64,000 bases of DNA from Kitasatospora sp. NBC_01246 (GTDB lineage Bacteria > Actinomycetota > Actinomycetes > Streptomycetales > Streptomycetaceae). Below are positions 1 to 9,593 of the stretch, one piece after another; position 1 is the stretch's first letter, and each line of letters opens with the position of its first letter. Position numbers and translations under genes: made by a program. Where the stretch lies: positions 7,473,501 to 7,537,500 of the forward strand of contig NZ_CP108484.1 in assembly GCF_036226505.1 (NCBI RefSeq). Reading direction: 5' to 3'. The notes beneath the pieces were generated by a model. The model was not told where the DNA came from and did no database searches. It saw only the letters and a list, made by a program, of their open reading frames with translations.

Positions 1-52
1 GGGCGAGCCCGGCGAGCGGGCCGGGCAGTGCGGGCTCGGACACGTGGCTCAC
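1..52 (-). CDS. possible N-terminus of a gene leaving the window (partial)
   Basis: On the minus strand a GTG at 52 opens a frame reading VSHVSEPALPGPLAGLA and running off the left edge. A second GTG lies three codons in. The upstream sequence has only a weak G-rich stretch as a ribosome site. Third positions are G/C-rich, but 17 codons are too few to assign a family. It could equally be non-coding DNA upstream of the DUF1918 gene. Confidence 0.22.
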   Translation of the reverse strand, partial: MSHVSEPALPGPLAGLA

Positions 53-92
53 CACCCCGCGCCGGTCGGGCCCGGGGTGGCGGCCGGATGGG

Positions 93-287
93 TCAGCGGA
101 GCGCCTGGCGGGGCTCGATGTTGCAGTCGGGGCCGGGGTAGATCAGCCCCGTGTGGCCGTCCTCGAAGCGGACCATGTACGGCGGCTCGCCCTCCGCGCC
201 GCGCACCTCGATGATCTCGCCCTTCTGGTCGACCATGCCCACCGCCCTGCTGTGGATGTGGAGCTGGTCACCTACCGCTGCGTGCAT
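93..287 (-). CDS. DUF1918 family small protein
   Basis: A 64-residue soluble protein beginning MHAAVGDQLHIHSRAVG. The run VRFEDGHTGLIYPGPD near the C-terminus is the recognisable core of the DUF1918 family, small SH3-like beta proteins of unknown function that are common in actinobacteria. I start at the ATG at 287 because GAGGAG lies just upstream and the family normally begins here; the open frame continues upstream as Arg/Pro-rich shadow sequence. Nothing in the neighbourhood gives a function. Confidence 0.85.
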   Translation of the reverse strand: MHAAVGDQLHIHSRAVGMVDQKGEIIEVRGAEGEPPYMVRFEDGHTGLIYPGPDCNIEPRQALR

Positions 288-449
288 GGTCTGCTCCTCG
301 GGTCGCGATGGCCGCCCGGGCGGCCGTTCTGCTTCCACTCTGCTGCGGCGGGGGCGGGCCCGCAACGGCTTGGCCGTGCGGCCGGTGCGGGGGGCGGGTG
401 TCGTCGTGGGCCGGTCGACGTCGCCGGGCGGGGCACGGTGCGGGCCCGG

Positions 450-1127
450 TCAGTGGGGGCCGAACTGCTCGGCGAGGTAGCAGCGGACCAGTCGCTTGCA
501 CTCGCCGATCAGCGCCGGATCCCCGTCCGGAGCGCTCCGGAAGGCGAGCTTGAGCACGGCGTCCGCCGCCTCCAGGGCCACCCGCAGTGCGAGCGTGAGC
601 GCCGCCGGGTCGGCCGTCGCGAACAAGTCGCCGCCGAGGGCCTGGAGGCGCAGCGCGACGGCGGTGTTGTTGTCGAGGTCGGTGTCGAGCAGGTGCAGGT
701 CGTCCCGGACCCCGGCGGGCACGGCCGCGCCGGCCAGCCCGAAGTCCACCTGGCCGAAACCGGGGACGGCCCGCTTCATCGCCACGAACTCGTCCACCGC
801 GAGGTCGGTGAACCCCGCGGTACCGGTCGGCGCCGCGTCGAGCAGCCGGCGGTCGAGGCGCTCCAGGTAGTGGTCGAGGTTGCGGCCGGCGAGCGCCGCC
901 AGCAGGTCCTCCTTGCCGGCGAAGAACTGGTACAGCGTGCCGATCGGCACCTGGGCGCGGTGCGCGACCTCCTTGGTGGTGAGCGCGGCCGCGCCGACCT
1001 CGTCGAGCAGCCCCGCGCAGGCGTCCAGGAGCCGCTCGTAGCGCTCCTGGCTGCGCTGCTGCACCGGCCGCCGCCGGCCCGGTCCGCCCTGCCCGGCCAC
1101 CCGGTGACTCCTCGTGTCCGCGCTCAT
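450..1127 (-). CDS. TetR family transcriptional regulator
   Basis: About 225 residues. An N-terminal TetR helix-turn-helix spans residues 20-70: QERYERLLDACAGLLDEVG, then ALTTKEVAHRAQVPIGTLYQFFAGKEDLLAAL. An all-helical ligand domain follows. The start at 1127 (MSADTRSHRV) matches usual TetR length. An in-frame ATG at 1145 (MRHSGP) has a slightly better ribosome site and cannot be excluded. It is divergent from the amino-acid permease, so control of that permease is a reasonable inference, but I found no clear palindrome between them. Confidence 0.88.
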   Translation of the reverse strand: MSADTRSHRVAGQGGPGRRRPVQQRSQERYERLLDACAGLLDEVGAAALTTKEVAHRAQVPIGTLYQFFAGKEDLLAALAGRNLDHYLERLDRRLLDAAPTGTAGFTDLAVDEFVAMKRAVPGFGQVDFGLAGAAVPAGVRDDLHLLDTDLDNNTAVALRLQALGGDLFATADPAALTLALRVALEAADAVLKLAFRSAPDGDPALIGECKRLVRCYLAEQFGPH

Positions 1128-1462
1128 GGGGCCACTGTGCCGCATCGGGTGTTCCACGGGCCAATCATCGCTGTGAGCCGTGCTCATATTCTTCGCCGCG
1201 GCGCCCCGGCCGAGCTGTCCGTCGCCCGGTCGCCGGCGGGTCGTCGCCGTCCGGCCGCCGGGACCGCGACGCCCGCTGCCGGGGCCGGGCACGGGCAGCG
1301 GTGGTTCCTGCGGCCGCGTGTGCCTGCGGCCGGGGGAGAGTGTTCCGCCATTGCGGCGACATCGCCCCGGCGCTGCCCGGTCCGATGATCCGAGCCGCAT
1401 ACCCTGTCGCCTTGCCGTCGCCCGACGGTGAGGCGGCGTGGGTCGGTGGACAGGGGTGCGGC

Positions 1463-3433
<1,971 letters not shown>

Positions 3434-3475
3434 GCGGGACTCCGGGGGCTGCGGGCGTCGAGGCGGGCCGGGCGC

Positions 3476-4330
3476 TCAGACCGGAACGACCGCGACCGGG
3501 CAGCCGGCGTGCCGGACGACCGCCTGGCTGGTCGAGCCCAGCCTGCCGAGCGGTCCGCGCTGCTCACCGTGGCGTCCGACGACGACCAGTCGCTGGGTCT
3601 GCGACCCGGCGACCAGCTCGCGGGCCGGGTTGGACCGCACCGCGGTCGCGGTGACGGTGACGTCCGGGAACTGTTCGCGCGGGCCGGCCAGCACCTCGGC
3701 CAGCAGCCGGTCGTGCTCGGCGGCGATGTCCGCCTCCTCGTAGACCAGCGGGAGGTCGTGCGCGGGCCCGGCGACCAGCGGATAGGCCCAGGCGTGGACG
3801 GCGAACAGGGGGAGGTTCCGGCGCCGCGCGGAGTCGAAGGCGTAGGCGAGGACCTCGTCGTCGTGTCCCTTGCCCTGGACGCCCACCAGCACGCCGCCGC
3901 CGCCGGCGCCGGCCCCGGTGTCGTGCACGACGACGACCGGGCAGGTGGCGTGGCCGGCGGCCCGGAGACTGGTCGAGCCGAGCAGCAGGCGGGGGAAGCC
4001 CCCCGTACCCCGGGCGCCCAGGACCAGGAGCAGGGCCTCCTCGGCCGCTGCCGCCAGCGCCTGCCGCGGATGGTCGTCCACCAGCTCCGTCACGACGGCG
4101 AGGCCGGGGTGCCTCAGCAGGGCGCGTTCGCGGGCCGCGTCGAGCAGGCCGGCGCCCGCGTCCTTGCTGAGCCGGGTCTCCTGACCCGCGGGAGCGTGTG
4201 CCGCCTCACCGAACCAGGCGTGGACCACGCGGAGCGGCGCGTTGCGCAGCCAGGCCTCGTCCGACGCCCAGTCCACGGCCTCCAGGCTCGACTGGGAGGC
4301 GGCGACGCCCACGACGACGGGGTTTCTCAT
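3476..4330 (-). CDS. universal stress protein with two Usp domains
   Basis: A cytoplasmic protein of 284 residues with tandem UspA domains. Domain 1 begins MRNPVVVGVAASQSSLEAVDWA and ends with the nucleotide-binding signature GARGTGGFPRLLLGSTS. Domain 2 begins GGGVLVGVQGKGHDDEVLAYAF and ends with GRHGEQRGPLGRLGSTSQA then CPVAVVPV. Both keep the G-X2-G-X9-GS pattern, so ATP binding by both halves is expected. AGGAGGA lies upstream of the ATG. It converges on the permease with about 40 bp between stops. Such proteins usually respond to dormancy, oxygen or starvation signals. Confidence 0.92.
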   Translation of the reverse strand: MRNPVVVGVAASQSSLEAVDWASDEAWLRNAPLRVVHAWFGEAAHAPAGQETRLSKDAGAGLLDAARERALLRHPGLAVVTELVDDHPRQALAAAAEEALLLVLGARGTGGFPRLLLGSTSLRAAGHATCPVVVVHDTGAGAGGGGVLVGVQGKGHDDEVLAYAFDSARRRNLPLFAVHAWAYPLVAGPAHDLPLVYEEADIAAEHDRLLAEVLAGPREQFPDVTVTATAVRSNPARELVAGSQTQRLVVVGRHGEQRGPLGRLGSTSQAVVRHAGCPVAVVPV

Positions 4331-4577
4331 GGCCGGCTCCTCCTGACTGCGGGGCGGCGTCGCGGGGCAGCCCGGTGCTCGCACGGGCACCGCGTCCGGT
4401 CCTGCGTCCAGGCTATGCCGCGACCCGCGCGGTGGCAGGGCGGGCGGGTCGCGGGCCGGGGGTCGCGGGTCGGGGGCCGGGTGCTCGTCCGGGGCCGGGG
4501 GCCGGGGCCGGGGCGGATGTCGGGCGGGCCGGTGGGGTGCCTGCGGGTGGCGTCGTGGCAACGCCTGGCGCGTGGGT

Positions 4578-4627
4578 GGTGCCATCTGGTGTCATCCGGT
4601 GTCATGAGACGTCATGAGGCGCCACGG
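4578..4627. repeat. five tandem imperfect 10-bp repeats, putative operator array
   Basis: Consecutive decamers read GGTGCCATCT, GGTGTCATCC, GGTGTCATGA, GACGTCATGA, GGCGCCACGG. The consensus is GGYGYCATSN at one helical turn per unit, so all copies would face the same side of the DNA. That arrangement is typical of cooperative regulator binding rather than of coding DNA. A related 11-bp array follows 115 bp downstream. Confidence 0.6.
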
Positions 4628-4741
4628 GTGCTGCCTCCAGGGGCTTCGGGGTGCGAGGTGCCCGGTCGTTGGGGGTGCTTGCTCCAGGATCGGGCAGCTG
4701 GGAGGCCCGGGAATGCCTGGCACGAGGCCGATGTCAGGGTG

Positions 4742-4796
4742 GGTGCCATAAAGGCTTGCGGATGGCGCCATCATGGTGCCACCATAGCGTCATCGG
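4742..4796. repeat. second array of the GGYGCCAT motif, 11-bp period
   Basis: GGTGCCATAA at 4742 is followed by GGCGCCATCAT (4764-4774), GGTGCCACCAT (4775-4785) and AGCGTCATCGG (4786-4796). The last three are head-to-tail at 11-bp spacing. The first of them completes a perfect palindrome GATGGCGCCATC. It lies 160 bp before the ABC exporter start and shares its core with the array at 4578-4627. Confidence 0.58.
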
Positions 4797-4955
4797 CCTC
4801 GCGACGTCAGTGATCCCGGAGACGATCGACGACGTCGTGGTCCGAAGAACCACACCCGGCAGAGCACCATCGACCTCCTCCGGGCCGCGGGCTGAGCCCC
4901 GGCGCCGCCACCTCGCACACGCCCCAGTCACTTCAGTTCTCGAACGGGAGGGCTC

Positions 4956-5948
4956 ATGCCTTCATCCGCCATGCCCACACCCAGGCGGGCCGACGGTCAC
5001 CTGCCACCGGCCGCCGTCTCCGCCGTCGGTCTGCGCAAGTCCTACGGGGACAAGACCGTCCTCGACGGCATCGATCTGCGGATCCCGGACGGGTCCGTGT
5101 TCGCGCTGCTCGGCCCGAACGGGGCCGGCAAGACCACCGTCGTCAAGATCCTCTCCACCCTGATCGGCGCCGACGGCGGACAGGCCCGGGTGGCGGGCCA
5201 CGACATCGCCACCGCGCCGCAGGCGGTGCGCGCCGCGATCGGTGTCACCGGGCAGTTCTCCGCCGTCGACGGCCTGATCACCGGCGAGGAGAACATGCTC
5301 CTGATGGCCGACCTGCACCACCTCACCAAGCGCGAGGGCCGCCGGGTCGCCGCCGAACTCCTGGAACGCTTCGACCTGGTGGAGGCGGCCGGGAAGCCCG
5401 CCTCCACCTACTCCGGCGGCATGAAGCGCCGGCTGGACATCGCCATGACGCTGGTCGGCGGCCCGCGGGTCATCTTCCTCGACGAGCCGACCACCGGCCT
5501 CGACCCGCGCTCGCGCCACACCATGTGGCAGATCATCCGCGAACTCGTCACCGGCGGCGTGACCGTCCTCCTCACCACCCAGTACCTGGGGGAGGCCGAC
5601 CAACTCGCCGACCGCATCGCGGTCCTGAACGACGGCCGGATCGCCGCCGAAGGCACCGCCGACGAGCTGAAGCGACTCATTCCCGGCGGCCACGTGCGGC
5701 TGCGCTTCGCCGACCCGGCCGCCTACCGGTCCGCCGCCCTCGCCCTGCACGACGTCACCCGCGACGACGAGGCCCTGGCCCTGCGGATCCCCAGCGACGG
5801 CAGCCAGCGCGACCTGCGCGCCGTCCTCGACCGGCTGGACGCCACCGGCATCGCGGCCGACGAACTCACCGTCCACACCCCCGACCTCGACGACGTGTTC
5901 TTCGCCCTGACCGGCGGCACCGACCAGTCCAAGGAGACCGTCCGATGA
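4956..5948 (+). CDS. DrrA-type ABC exporter ATP-binding protein
   Basis: 330 residues. The Walker A GPNGAGKTT lies in the first quarter, the signature YSGGMKRRLDIAMTL in the middle, Walker B VIFLDEPTTGLDPRSR after it, and the switch region TTQYLGEADQLAD follows. A C-terminal extension of about 90 residues is typical of the daunorubicin-resistance (DrrA) group. It powers efflux of drugs or other hydrophobic compounds together with the next gene. GGGAGGG precedes the ATG. Its stop overlaps the permease start as ATGA, so the two are translationally coupled. The iterated motifs upstream suggest dedicated control; the cognate regulator is not adjacent. Confidence 0.93.
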   Translation: MPSSAMPTPRRADGHLPPAAVSAVGLRKSYGDKTVLDGIDLRIPDGSVFALLGPNGAGKTTVVKILSTLIGADGGQARVAGHDIATAPQAVRAAIGVTGQFSAVDGLITGEENMLLMADLHHLTKREGRRVAAELLERFDLVEAAGKPASTYSGGMKRRLDIAMTLVGGPRVIFLDEPTTGLDPRSRHTMWQIIRELVTGGVTVLLTTQYLGEADQLADRIAVLNDGRIAAEGTADELKRLIPGGHVRLRFADPAAYRSAALALHDVTRDDEALALRIPSDGSQRDLRAVLDRLDATGIAADELTVHTPDLDDVFFALTGGTDQSKETVR

Positions 5949-6733
5949 GCTCCCTCTCCCTCGCCGTGCGCGACTCCTCCACGATGCTGCGCCGCAATCT
6001 CCTGCACGCCCGGCGCTACCCGTCACTCACCCTGAACCTGCTGCTCACCCCGATCGTCCTGCTGCTGCTCTTCGTCTACGTGTTCGGGGACGTGATGAGC
6101 GCGGGGATGGGTGGCGGCGCCGACCGCTCCGCGTACATCGCCTACGTCGTGCCGGGCATCCTGCTGATGACCATCGGTGGCACGGTGGTCGGGACGGCGG
6201 TGTCCGTCTCCAACGACATGACCGAGGGCATCATCGCCCGCTTCCGCACCATGGCGATCCACCGCGGGTCGATCCTCGTCGGACACGTCATCGGCAGCGT
6301 CCTGCAGTCGGTCGCCAGTGTCCTCCTCGTGGGCGCCGTCGCCGTGGCCATCGGCTTCCGCTCCACGGACGCCACCGCCCTGGAGTGGCTGGCCGCCTTC
6401 GGTCTGCTCGCGCTCGTCGCCCTGGCGCTCACCTGGATCGCGGTGGGGATGGGCATGGTCAGCCCGAACGCCGAGGCCGCCAGCAACAACGCGCTGCCGC
6501 TGATCGTCCTGCCGCTGATCTCCAGTGCCTTCGTCCCGGTCGACGCGATGCCGGGCTGGTTCCAGCCGATCGCCGAGTACCAGCCGTTCACGCCGGCCAT
6601 CGAGACCCTGCGCGGCCTGCTGCTCGGCAGCGGGATCGGCTACAACGGCTGGCTCGCCGTCGCCTGGTGCGTGGCGCTCACCGTCCTCGGCTACCTCTGG
6701 TCGAAGTCGGTCTTCAACCGTGATCCGAGGTAG
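5945..6733 (+). CDS. DrrB-type ABC exporter permease
   Basis: 262 residues, ABC-2 family. The soluble N-terminus MSSLSLAVRDSSTMLRRNLLHARRYP leads into six predicted membrane helices, with the ABC-2 landmark NDMTEGIIARFRTMAIHRGS after helix 2 and SSAFVPVDAMPGWFQPIAEYQPFTP before the last helix. It starts at the ATG overlapping the ATPase stop by 4 bp. Together the pair forms a self-sufficient exporter of unknown substrate. The plus-strand gene converges on the hypothetical gene at 6908. Confidence 0.93.
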   Translation: MSSLSLAVRDSSTMLRRNLLHARRYPSLTLNLLLTPIVLLLLFVYVFGDVMSAGMGGGADRSAYIAYVVPGILLMTIGGTVVGTAVSVSNDMTEGIIARFRTMAIHRGSILVGHVIGSVLQSVASVLLVGAVAVAIGFRSTDATALEWLAAFGLLALVALALTWIAVGMGMVSPNAEAASNNALPLIVLPLISSAFVPVDAMPGWFQPIAEYQPFTPAIETLRGLLLGSGIGYNGWLAVAWCVALTVLGYLWSKSVFNRDPR

Positions 6734-6745
6734 CGCCGGGCGGCC

Positions 6746-6765
6746 GGGGTGGGGTGGGGTGGGGT
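6746..6765 (+). repeat. four perfect copies of GGGGT
   Basis: Four consecutive GGGGT units sit 13 bp after the exporter stop codon. Four G4 runs separated by single T loops are a textbook intramolecular G-quadruplex pattern, here on the sense strand of the transcript end. Confidence 0.85.
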
Positions 6766-6829
6766 ACGCGGACACCGCGTCGGCGCACCCCGCCCCGGCG
6801 GCGGTGGCCCGCGACCCGCGAGCGGAGGC

Positions 6830-6856
6830 CGGCGCGGCGCCCCCTCGGCCGCGCCG
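6830..6856. terminator. GC-rich hairpin between convergent genes
   Basis: GGCGCGGC pairs with GCCGCGCC around a 9-base loop, extended by one outer C-G pair to 9 bp. It lies between the convergent exporter permease and the minus-strand gene at 6908, so it could act from either side. There is no U tract, as usual in streptomycetes. Confidence 0.5.
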
Positions 6857-6907
6857 CCTGGGCCGCACCCGGCTGACGCGTCGTCCGGGCTGCGTCACCG
6901 GGTCGCG

Positions 6908-7609
6908 TCACCGGGCTGCGGCGAGGTCCTCGACCAGGCTGGCGGACGGCTGGGGGATCTCGCCGAAGTCCTCGTCCTCGCCGTCCACGACGAGTTGGTT
7001 GAGGACGGCCTGCAGCCGGGGCGGGAGGCGGGGGGCGAGACCGTCGTGGCAGCGGGCGAGGATGTCGTGCCGCACCTGCTCGGGGAGCAGCGCGGTGGCG
7101 GGGCGGTGGGGTCCGGGGCGGTGCCGCGAGTTCTCGGCCAGGTTCTCCGCCTGGGCGCGCCAGTAGGCGGCGTCCCGCGTCTCGCCCGCCTGCTGGTGGT
7201 GCAGGTGGAGGAGGTACGCGGCGGTGGTGCTACCGGAGCCGGCCGCGAACTGCCACCAGAACTGCGCGGCGTCCACCCGGCCGGTGAGGGCCAGCAGACA
7301 GGCGAGGACGAGCGCGCCCTCCGGGTGGATCCGGGACCCGTTGACCAGCTGTTTCAGGGACGCGCCGGCCTGCGGTGCGTTGAGGACCAGGGCGATGGCG
7401 AGAGAGAGTTCGTGGGCGGCCTGCTCGTGGGCGGAGGGGAAGGGTGCCGGTGCGACGGTGATCCGCGGCGGCTGCACGGGCGGTGCGGCCGCGGTGCCGG
7501 TGAAGACCTCCGTCCGGCCTCCCGCTTCCGTGTCGGTCGGCCAGCCGTTGCAGGCCGGGCCGCCGTCGAGCCAGGAGGTGAGGCCGGGGTGGTCGAGATT
7601 GCGGTTCAC
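6908..7609 (-). CDS. hypothetical repeat-like protein coupled to a sigma factor
   Basis: 233 residues with no family I can name. The middle is helical and resembles short tetratricopeptide-like repeats: ALVLACLLALTGRVDAAQFW, then AAYLLHLHHQQAGETRDAAY. The first 60 residues look disordered and Pro/Ala-rich. The C-terminus is acidic (VDGEDEDFGEIPQP). No membrane segment. The GTG start at 7609 overlaps the upstream sigma-factor stop (GTGA) and has AGGGAG upstream, so the two are made together. A role in modulating or signalling to the sigma factor is inference from this coupling only. Confidence 0.8.
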   Translation of the reverse strand: MNRNLDHPGLTSWLDGGPACNGWPTDTEAGGRTEVFTGTAAAPPVQPPRITVAPAPFPSAHEQAAHELSLAIALVLNAPQAGASLKQLVNGSRIHPEGALVLACLLALTGRVDAAQFWWQFAAGSGSTTAAYLLHLHHQQAGETRDAAYWRAQAENLAENSRHRPGPHRPATALLPEQVRHDILARCHDGLAPRLPPRLQAVLNQLVVDGEDEDFGEIPQPSASLVEDLAAAR

Positions 7610-8220
7610 CGGGACTCCCTGTCCGAGAGGTCGGGTCGGCCGATGGCCTTGGCTATCCGCCGGCGGGCGTGGCGGCGGTTGGACCGCAGGGTGGCGGTCG
7701 GCGTGCCGAGGTAGGCGGCGGCCTCGTCGTCGTCCAGGTCGAGGCAGTAGGTGAGGACCATGATGTCGCGTTGGCGCTCGGGTAGGGCGAGGATCGCGGT
7801 GAGCAGGCCGATCTGCTCGGGCAGGGTCTCCAGGCTGAGCCGGGCCTGTCGGCAGAAGTGTCCGATCACGGCGTCCATCGCGGCGATCTGCACCGCGGCG
7901 GGCTGGCTCTGGGCGTCCAGCCAAGCGCCGAGGTGCTCCTTGAGCAGGCGCCAGGCGTAGGCGGCGGGGATCTCCTGGCGCAGGGCGAGGGACCAGTTGC
8001 GACGCAGGTGGGCCTTCATCTCGGCGACGATCAGTTCGGCGGCGCCGTGGTCGGCGCCGACCTGGGTGCGGGCGAAGCCCGACCAGGCCCGCTCGTGGGT
8101 GGCGCAGAACGCCTCGAAGGTGAGCCGCAAGCGGGGACCGTCCGGTGCGCTGCTGTCGTTCATGGCTTGCCCTCCCCTGCGCCCGCCCGTCGGGGGCGGC
8201 GCCTGCCGGTCGATCGTCAT
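7606..8220 (-). CDS. sigma-70 family RNA polymerase sigma factor
   Basis: About 204 residues. Region 2 is around FEAFCATHERAWSGFARTQV. Region 4 is clear: LPERQRDIMVLTYCLDLDDD, then EAAAYLGTPTATLRSNRRHARRRIAKAIG, a helix-turn-helix that would read a -35 element. I start at the ATG at 8220 (MTIDRQAPPP), preceded by GAGGAGG. The ATG at 8163 (MNDSSAPDG) also has GGGGAGGG and would remove 19 disordered residues. The downstream partner overlaps by 4 bp. No classical zinc anti-sigma factor is nearby. Confidence 0.85.
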   Translation of the reverse strand: MTIDRQAPPPTGGRRGGQAMNDSSAPDGPRLRLTFEAFCATHERAWSGFARTQVGADHGAAELIVAEMKAHLRRNWSLALRQEIPAAYAWRLLKEHLGAWLDAQSQPAAVQIAAMDAVIGHFCRQARLSLETLPEQIGLLTAILALPERQRDIMVLTYCLDLDDDEAAAYLGTPTATLRSNRRHARRRIAKAIGRPDLSDRESR

Positions 8221-8332
8221 GTCGGTCCTCCTCGTGTCTGCGGTGTGGGGCCACCGAGCCTGAGCGAGGGAACGGTTGAGGCCCCCGTGGAACATGCAAG
8301 CGCAGCAGGGGCGGCTGTGTGCAAAGAGAGAA

Positions 8333-8361
8333 TCAAGAATACTGACTGAAAGTAATATGAT
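8333..8361 (+). promoter_or_regulatory. housekeeping-like promoter in the 8221-8576 gene-free region
   Basis: The 356 bp between the divergent sigma-factor operon and the methyltransferase hold no gene but contain a conspicuous AT-rich island (8325-8405). Within it TCAAGA (8333-8338) and TATGAT (8356-8361) are spaced 17 bp apart, facing the methyltransferase about 215 bp away. The opposite strand offers a weaker TTCATC-N17-TATTCT facing the sigma gene. Confidence 0.45.
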
Positions 8362-8576
8362 GAATACGCAGACGATACTGATGGATCGTCACATGCCGGT
8401 GGCATAGGTTGGACCGGTTCAGTGAGGCGCCGGTCGCAGCGGCCGCCGCGCCGGTTGACCGGCATCGGTCGTGGGCAGATGTCTCCACTGAGAGGTGCGC
8501 CCTGGCGCGCCTGAGCGCGCGCCGCATGGCGCATGGGGGTGGCGCGGCCCACGGGCCGACAAGGCGGGGGAGACAG

Positions 8577-9404
8577 ATGGCGGGGAGCAGGGGAAGTCAC
8601 GACGGCGTCGAGGTCGATCTGCAGTTGCACCGGGCGCACTCGGCCCGGATGTACGACTACTACCTCGGTGGGACGACCAACTTCGCGGCCGACCGCGAGG
8701 CCGCGGGGCAGGCCCTGGCCGTCTTTCCCTGGGCGCCCGTCGCGGCCCGGGCGAACCGGGCGTTCATGCACCGGTCCATCCGCTTCCTGGCCGGTACGGG
8801 GATCGACCAGTTCCTGGACATCGGTACCGGCATCCCGACCAGCCCCAACCTCCACGAGATCGCCCAGCAGGTCAATCCGCAGGCCCGGGTGCTCTACACG
8901 GACAACGACCCGATCGTCTTCGCCCACGCCCAGGCCCTCCTGCGTTCCAACCCGGCGGGCCGCACGGTCTACCTCCAGGCCGACGTCCACAAGCCCGAGG
9001 CCATCCTGGAGTCCGCGGAGCTGCGGGAGGCCCTGGACCTGGCGCGGCCGGTGGCCCTCAGCCTCGTGGCGCTCCTGCACTTCATCCCGGACGAGCGGCA
9101 GGCGCACGCCGTGGTGGACCGGCTCAAGAGCGCGCTCGCCCCCGGCAGCGCCCTCGTGATCAGCCACGGCACGGCGGACTTCGCGCCCGCCGCCGCCGAG
9201 CGCGTCAGCCAGGTGTACGCCGCCGCCGGCACCCCGGTGCGGATGCGCGGCCGGGAGGAGGTCCGGAGCTTCCTCGACGGCTGGGAGATCCGCGACCCCG
9301 GTGTGGTGGCCACCCACCGCTGGCGGCCCGATCCGGACGGCTCCGGCCCGGAGATCACCGAGGCCGAGGCCTCCGCCTACGCCGCCGTGGCCGTCAAGCC
9401 CTGA
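8577..9404 (+). CDS. Methyltransf_19 (DUF574-type) SAM-dependent methyltransferase
   Basis: 275 residues. The landmarks ARMYDYYLGGTTNFAADREAA near the N-terminus and FLDIGTGIPTSPNLHEIAQ followed by VLYTDNDPIVFAHAQALL (SAM-binding loop and ribose-binding acidic strand) identify the actinobacterial family often called DUF574 or SAM-dependent methyltransferase family 19. Substrates are mostly unknown; the family is greatly expanded in Streptomyces. The ATG at 8577 has GGGGGAG upstream; longer in-frame starts add only low-complexity sequence. It is divergent from the sigma-factor pair. Confidence 0.9.
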   Translation: MAGSRGSHDGVEVDLQLHRAHSARMYDYYLGGTTNFAADREAAGQALAVFPWAPVAARANRAFMHRSIRFLAGTGIDQFLDIGTGIPTSPNLHEIAQQVNPQARVLYTDNDPIVFAHAQALLRSNPAGRTVYLQADVHKPEAILESAELREALDLARPVALSLVALLHFIPDERQAHAVVDRLKSALAPGSALVISHGTADFAPAAAERVSQVYAAAGTPVRMRGREEVRSFLDGWEIRDPGVVATHRWRPDPDGSGPEITEAEASAYAAVAVKP

Positions 9405-9593
9405 CCGGCGCGCGGCCGCCCGCGGGAAGGGCCGGCCGTGGGAGAGGGCCGGCCGCGGGGCCGGAGACCGGTGCTGTTCCGGCGGGTGACAGGGGTGTGT
9501 CGTGAGCGGTCCCCGGTTCAAGGGATCATTGCCCTGGCACGTTGCGTCGAGACCTCGTGCGAACGCCTTGCAGACGGGCTGATCGGAGAACAC

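Larger units (their letters stand above)
4331..4955. other. gene-free control region, 625 bp
   Basis: No open frame here has a credible start plus coding bias. The segment separates the divergent stress protein and ABC exporter. It contains two clusters of iterated GGYGYCAT-type motifs (listed separately), a 12-bp palindrome GATGGCGCCATC at 4761-4772, and a G-rich low-complexity stretch around 4440-4520. It is most likely the regulatory region of the exporter operon. Confidence 0.6.

Noticed and set aside
4592..4774. Short minus-strand open frame in the exporter control region
   Set aside because: No third-position bias and no ribosome site; the region is better explained by iterated operator motifs.
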